A program made the translations under genes and the position numbers. Source: Haloferacaceae archaeon (lineage in GTDB: Archaea; Halobacteriota; Halobacteria; Halobacteriales; Haloferacaceae). From it: a stretch of 8,499 nt of DNA. The DNA is taken from contig PWFE01000112.1 in assembly GCA_003554115.1 (NCBI GenBank), positions 1 to 8,499 on the forward strand, written 5' to 3'. Under the pieces are notes generated by a model. That model had not been told where the DNA came from, ran no database searches, and was given only the letters and a program-made list of their open reading frames with translations. Positions 5,250 to 8,499 of the stretch are shown one piece after another (the stretch's first letter is position 1; each line of letters opens with the position of its first letter).

Positions 5250-7594
5250 CGAATCGAATCTAACAGCAGTTTCTGTTCGACCCGTTTGACCTCGTGTTGG
5301 ACATCCCGGACAGCGTCGATGTTCGCACTAATCGAACTCACACCTTCTTCGACGAGGAACTTCACCATCGCGGACTTCGAGGCCGCCTGCCCACAGATAC
5401 TGGTGTCGACGCCCAACTCACGACAGCTCTCGATTGTCGATTCGAGCAGCGCGAGCACACCCGGATGCAACTCGTCGAACCGGTCGACAACAAACTCGTT
5501 GTTTCGGTCGACTGCCAAAGTATACTGGGTGAGGTCGTTGGTGCCGAACGAGACGAAATCGATGCCTGCGGCGGCGATCTCTTCGATGAGCAGCGCGCTG
5601 GCAGGCGTCTCGACCATCACGCCCCAGCGGGCTTTTTCCGGGTCGATACCGACTGCTTCCATGTGTTCTCTGGCTCGTTCGACGTCTTCGGCGTCGTTGA
5701 CCAGCGGCAACATCAACTCGACGTTGTCGTAGCCGACATCGAACAGCCGTTTGAACGCCGCCAGCTCACACCGGAACGGCTCGGGCTTATCAAGGCTGCG
5801 GCGCACGCCACGGTAGCCTAACATCGGGTTGTGTTCGTGCGGTTCGTTGCTGCCGCCCTCGAGATCACGGAACTCGTCAGTTGGCGCATCAAGCGTTCGA
5901 GCCCGCACTGGCCGCGGATAAAACGCCTCGGCGACCGTCCGAATGCCGTCGACGAGTTCCTCAATGTAGGCATTCTTGCCGTGGTCGGCGATGTACTGCT
6001 CGGGCGTTTTACCCAGCGAGATCACCATGTGTTCGATTCGCAGTAGCCCCACCCCGTCAGCGCCAGTCGCCGCGGCACGCTCGGCGGCCTCGGGAATCGA
6101 GAGGTTGACTTTGACCTCTGTTGCGGTCATCGGTTTGACCGGCGTCTGTGGACGGACAGACTCGACAGGATCGGGTTGGATCGCCGGCTCGTCAGGTTCG
6201 GTCGGCCCACCTGCACGCACGAGGCCCATCTCACCGTCGACAGTCACCAGTTGGCCGTCTTCGAGCACCTTTGTTGCATTGCGGGTGCCGACGACCGCGG
6301 GCACTCCCATCTCCCGTGAGACAATCGAGGCGTGTGAGGTCATCCCGCCCTCGTCGGTGACGATGGCGGCGGCGCGTTTCATCGCGGGCACCATATCCGG
6401 CATCGTCATCTTGCTAACGATGATATCGCCCTCTGTCACTTGGTCGAGATGGTCGAGTTTTCTGACGATCCGGGCTGCACCCGAGCCAGTGCCGGGGCTC
6501 GCGCTGACCCCGCGGACGAGGACGTCACCGTCTTCGTCGTCCGACTCCGTTTCGACCGCCTGCGTCGACTCCTCCTTCGAGTGCCCACCGTTGATCGCTG
6601 GCTGGCTCGGTGGCTCGGTGGCGTTGTCGCTGATTGTCGTGATGGGTCGGGACTGTAGCATGTACAACTCGCCATCGAGGATAGCCCACTCAACGTCCTG
6701 TGGTTCACCGTAGTGGCTCTCGACGGTCTGGCCGATCTCGACGAGCAGTTCGATCTCTTCGTCCGAGAGCACACGGGCGGTTCGTTGCTCTTCAGGGACG
6801 GCTTCGAGTGCGGTCTCGCCCGTCTCGGGGTCTTTGCTCATCTGCTGTTTTTTGTCGGTGATCGTCGACTCGACGACAGTGGCTGTATCCGGATTAATAA
6901 CGTAGTGGTCCGGTGAGACGGCCCCCGAGACGACGGCTTCGCCGAGCCCCCAGGCGGATTCGACGATCATCTGTCGGTCGCCACTCGAAGGGTGGCGAGT
7001 GAACAGCACGCCCGATTTTTCGGCCTCAACCATCTGCTGGACGACGACCGCGATGTCTACGGTGGCGTGGTCGAACCCCTGATTCGTTCGGTAATGGACC
7101 GCCCGTTCGGCGAACAGCGAGGCCCAGCACTCCGAAATTCGGTCGATGAGGTCGGCTTCGGTAACGTTGAGAAACGTCTCGTGTTGGCCGGCAAACGAGG
7201 CGTCCGGCAAGTCTTCGGCGGTCGCCGACGAGCGGACGGCGACAAACGGCTCGCCGCCCTCGTCGTCGGCTGTTTGGGTGCCGAGTTCGCGGTAGGCGCC
7301 GATGATGTCTTCGCGGACGCTCTCGGGGACTGGTGTCTCGCGGATTAACTCCCGGGCGGCCCGGGCGGCCTCGGCGATTGCCTCGTCGTCCGCAGCGTCG
7401 GTGGCCAGAATCTCTTCGAATAGTTCAGTTTCGATACCAGCCGTTTGGAGGAACGTGCGATAGGTGTCCGCGGTGACAACAAAGCCAGGCGGAACGGGAA
7501 GTCCTGCCTCAGTGAGCTCTCCCAACGAGGCTCCTTTTCCCCCGACTGCATCGATATCGGTCGACTGCGCCTCTCCGAGCCAGAGAATTGTCAT
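5246..7594 (-). CDS. ppsA: Phosphoenolpyruvate synthase (pyruvate, water dikinase)
   Basis: This 782-residue cytoplasmic enzyme makes PEP, AMP and phosphate from pyruvate, ATP and water, the entry step of gluconeogenesis. Its length is normal for the family. The N-terminal ATP-binding domain (about residues 1-318) shows GGKGASLGEL at 18-27, VAVRSSATAEDLPDASFAGQ at 118-137 and the end motif LQSRPITT at 313-320. A variable, acidic linker of about 35 residues follows. The central phospho-carrier domain has TDEGGMTSHASI with catalytic His421. The C-terminal PEP/pyruvate barrel has LRIEHM at 518-523, GYRGVRRS at 593-600, GTNDLTQYTLAVDRN at 684-698 and the acid/base Cys734 in SICGQAAS. All key residues are present, so the enzyme should be active. 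The ATG at 7594 gives the standard family N terminus (MTILWL). It lies 77 bp after the korB gene on the same strand and ends overlapping the transporter stop. Pyruvate phosphate dikinase is less likely from overall length and context. Confidence 0.95.
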   Translation of the reverse strand: MTILWLGEAQSTDIDAVGGKGASLGELTEAGLPVPPGFVVTADTYRTFLQTAGIETELFEEILATDAADDEAIAEAARAARELIRETPVPESVREDIIGAYRELGTQTADDEGGEPFVAVRSSATAEDLPDASFAGQHETFLNVTEADLIDRISECWASLFAERAVHYRTNQGFDHATVDIAVVVQQMVEAEKSGVLFTRHPSSGDRQMIVESAWGLGEAVVSGAVSPDHYVINPDTATVVESTITDKKQQMSKDPETGETALEAVPEEQRTARVLSDEEIELLVEIGQTVESHYGEPQDVEWAILDGELYMLQSRPITTISDNATEPPSQPAINGGHSKEESTQAVETESDDEDGDVLVRGVSASPGTGSGAARIVRKLDHLDQVTEGDIIVSKMTMPDMVPAMKRAAAIVTDEGGMTSHASIVSREMGVPAVVGTRNATKVLEDGQLVTVDGEMGLVRAGGPTEPDEPAIQPDPVESVRPQTPVKPMTATEVKVNLSIPEAAERAAATGADGVGLLRIEHMVISLGKTPEQYIADHGKNAYIEELVDGIRTVAEAFYPRPVRARTLDAPTDEFRDLEGGSNEPHEHNPMLGYRGVRRSLDKPEPFRCELAAFKRLFDVGYDNVELMLPLVNDAEDVERAREHMEAVGIDPEKARWGVMVETPASALLIEEIAAAGIDFVSFGTNDLTQYTLAVDRNNEFVVDRFDELHPGVLALLESTIESCRELGVDTSICGQAASKSAMVKFLVEEGVSSISANIDAVRDVQHEVKRVEQKLLLDSIR

Positions 7595-7624
7595 TGTCCA
7601 GTGTACGGTTTCGTTGACATGCAG

Positions 7625-7630
7625 AAAAAA
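7625..7630 (-). terminator. Oligo-T tract, possible terminator of korB
   Basis: On the minus strand a run of six T lies about 42 bp after the korB stop, within an AT-rich patch in otherwise GC-rich DNA. Archaeal transcription often ends at T-runs without a hairpin. It overlaps the likely promoter of ppsA, so it may be only part of that promoter. Confidence 0.35.
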
Positions 7631-7640
7631 CTATTTTCAA
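7631..7640 (-). promoter_or_regulatory. Putative TATA region of ppsA
   Basis: The minus strand reads TTGAAAATAG, part of the most AT-rich patch in the gap between korB and ppsA, about 37-46 bp upstream of the ATG. Transcription would start about 25 bp downstream, leaving a short leader of roughly 10-20 nt. No Shine-Dalgarno-like sequence is evident in front of the ATG. Confidence 0.4.
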
Positions 7641-7671
7641 CAATACTGATGGTTTGCCCACACCACCGCGG

Positions 7672-8499
7672 TCAGTAGAACTCTCGGACCAGATCCATCG
7701 CGTCTTCGGGTGCGCCGTCTGGAATCTCGGCCATGTTTTCGGTCACGCCGTGGGCCTGCTCGTAGGAGGGTGCAGCCTCATTCTGGTAGAGCACACCTTG
7801 GTACTCCTTTTCGGTATCCAGGATGATCTCTTTGGCCGCGTTGTAGTCGCTGCGGTCGTGGTCGGTGTCGGCGACATCAACCAGCGAATCCCGGAAGTAG
7901 TCGTAGGTGTCGACGTCGTTGAACGTCACACACGGGCTGAAAACGTTCACAAAGCCGAAGCCGTCGTGTTCGATTGCCTCTTCGACGATCTCGGCGTGTC
8001 GCATCGCATCCGACGAAAACGACTGGGCGATAAAGGTCGCCCCTGCCGATAGTGCCAGTGCAAGCGGGTTGACGGGTGGCTGTTTTGGACCTGCAGGCGT
8101 CGTTGAGGTCTCGAAGTCCTCGCGCGACGTTGGCGAGGCTTGGCCTTTTGTGAGGCCGTAAATCCGGTTGTCCATGACGACGTACGTCATGTCGACGTTG
8201 CGCCGAACGGCGTGGATGAAATGGCCCACACCGATTGAGTAGCCGTCGCCGTCACCGCCGGCGACCATCACTTCGAGGTCGGGGTTGGCGAGTTTGACAC
8301 CCGTCCCCACTGGAAGCGCGCGGCCGTGGACCCCATGCAGCGCGTAGCTGTGCATGTAGGTCCCGATCTTGCCGGAACAGCCGATTCCCGCAACAATGAA
8401 TGTGTTATCGGGGTCGTTGCCGGTGTTGGCGAGTGCTTTCATCATGCCGTTCATCGTCCCGAAATCGCCGCAGCCGGGACACCAGGTCGGTTGTTTGTC
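7672..8499 (-). CDS. korB: 2-oxoacid:ferredoxin oxidoreductase beta subunit, probably 2-oxoglutarate-specific (KorB); N terminus outside the window
   Basis: The frame is open to the right edge, giving 275 visible residues beginning DKQPTWCPGCGDFGT. Only about 10-15 N-terminal residues should be missing, so an internal ATG at 8454 is not the start. This subunit binds thiamine pyrophosphate and a 4Fe-4S cluster. With an alpha subunit it oxidises a 2-oxoacid plus CoA to acyl-CoA, passing electrons to ferredoxin. In visible numbering, cluster ligands are Cys7 and Cys10 (CPGC), Cys41 (GIGCSGK) and Cys190 (FSPC), with spacing close to that of characterised archaeal enzymes. The TPP/Mg motif is GGDGDG at 81-86 with Asn111 in MDNRIYGLTKGQ. 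The sequence resembles haloarchaeal KorB (2-oxoglutarate) more than PorB (pyruvate) as I recall them, but this cannot be proved here. The alpha-subunit gene would be expected just upstream, beyond the right edge. The gene is followed by ppsA after 77 bp. Confidence 0.9.
   Translation of the reverse strand, partial: DKQPTWCPGCGDFGTMNGMMKALANTGNDPDNTFIVAGIGCSGKIGTYMHSYALHGVHGRALPVGTGVKLANPDLEVMVAGGDGDGYSIGVGHFIHAVRRNVDMTYVVMDNRIYGLTKGQASPTSREDFETSTTPAGPKQPPVNPLALALSAGATFIAQSFSSDAMRHAEIVEEAIEHDGFGFVNVFSPCVTFNDVDTYDYFRDSLVDVADTDHDRSDYNAAKEIILDTEKEYQGVLYQNEAAPSYEQAHGVTENMAEIPDGAPEDAMDLVREFY

Noticed and set aside
5976..6713. Plus-strand frame of 245 codons within ppsA
   Set aside because: It is antisense to the conserved mobile and linker parts of PEP synthase, and its Ser/Thr/Pro-rich composition is a typical shadow of a haloarchaeal gene.
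1..8499. A new defence or mobile system (two nucleases, DHH and PLD, in one window)
   Set aside because: The two genes are convergent, belong to common haloarchaeal families, and are surrounded by core metabolic genes. There is no integrase, transposase, toxin pair, helicase or atypical base composition to suggest an island.

Overview
The window looks like ordinary chromosomal DNA from a halophilic archaeon (Halobacteria). The DNA is GC-rich and the soluble proteins are rich in Asp and Glu. Several genes start at, or within a few bases of, the position expected about 25-28 bp downstream of a TATA-like box, as in leaderless archaeal transcripts. The recognisable proteins are also typical haloarchaeal families. 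The genus cannot be fixed from the sequence alone; a member of the Haloferacales is a guess.

Layout, left to right. (1) Positions 1-131, minus strand: the first 43 codons of a JAMM/MPN-type (Mov34/PAD-1) metalloprotease, cut by the left edge. (2) Positions 240-2138, plus strand: a RecJ-like DHH/DHHA1 phosphoesterase with an S1 domain and an OB fold in front, divergent from the JAMM gene across 108 bp. (3) Positions 2156-3808, minus strand: an exported, probably membrane-anchored protein with two phospholipase D (HKD) motifs, convergent with the DHH gene. (4) Positions 3888-4370, plus strand: a small DUF456 membrane protein, divergent from the PLD gene across 79 bp that hold two TATA-like boxes and a 7-bp inverted repeat. 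(5) Positions 4458-5249, plus strand: a NicO/RcnA-like nickel/cobalt transporter with an HX4DH signature and a very His-rich loop. (6) Positions 5246-7594, minus strand: phosphoenolpyruvate synthase, whose stop codon overlaps the transporter's stop in one CTAG palindrome. (7) Positions 7672-8499, minus strand: the beta subunit of a 2-oxoacid:ferredoxin oxidoreductase (probably KorB), cut by the right edge just inside its N terminus.

How the genes work together: the clearest functional pair is korB and ppsA, on the same strand 77 bp apart. They cover ferredoxin-linked 2-oxoacid oxidation and the pyruvate-to-PEP step of gluconeogenesis. The left part joins a proteolysis gene to a nucleic-acid-processing gene through a shared divergent promoter region. 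The PLD, DUF456 and transporter genes form a cell-envelope group only in the loose sense that all three products are predicted at the membrane.

There are no RNA genes, insertion sequences, CRISPR arrays, attachment sites or pseudogenes that I can support. No stretch over 300 bp lacks a gene. I did not find a convincing undescribed multi-gene system. The points most worth a second look are the multi-domain DHH protein beside a JAMM protease, the surface PLD protein, and the His-rich transporter.
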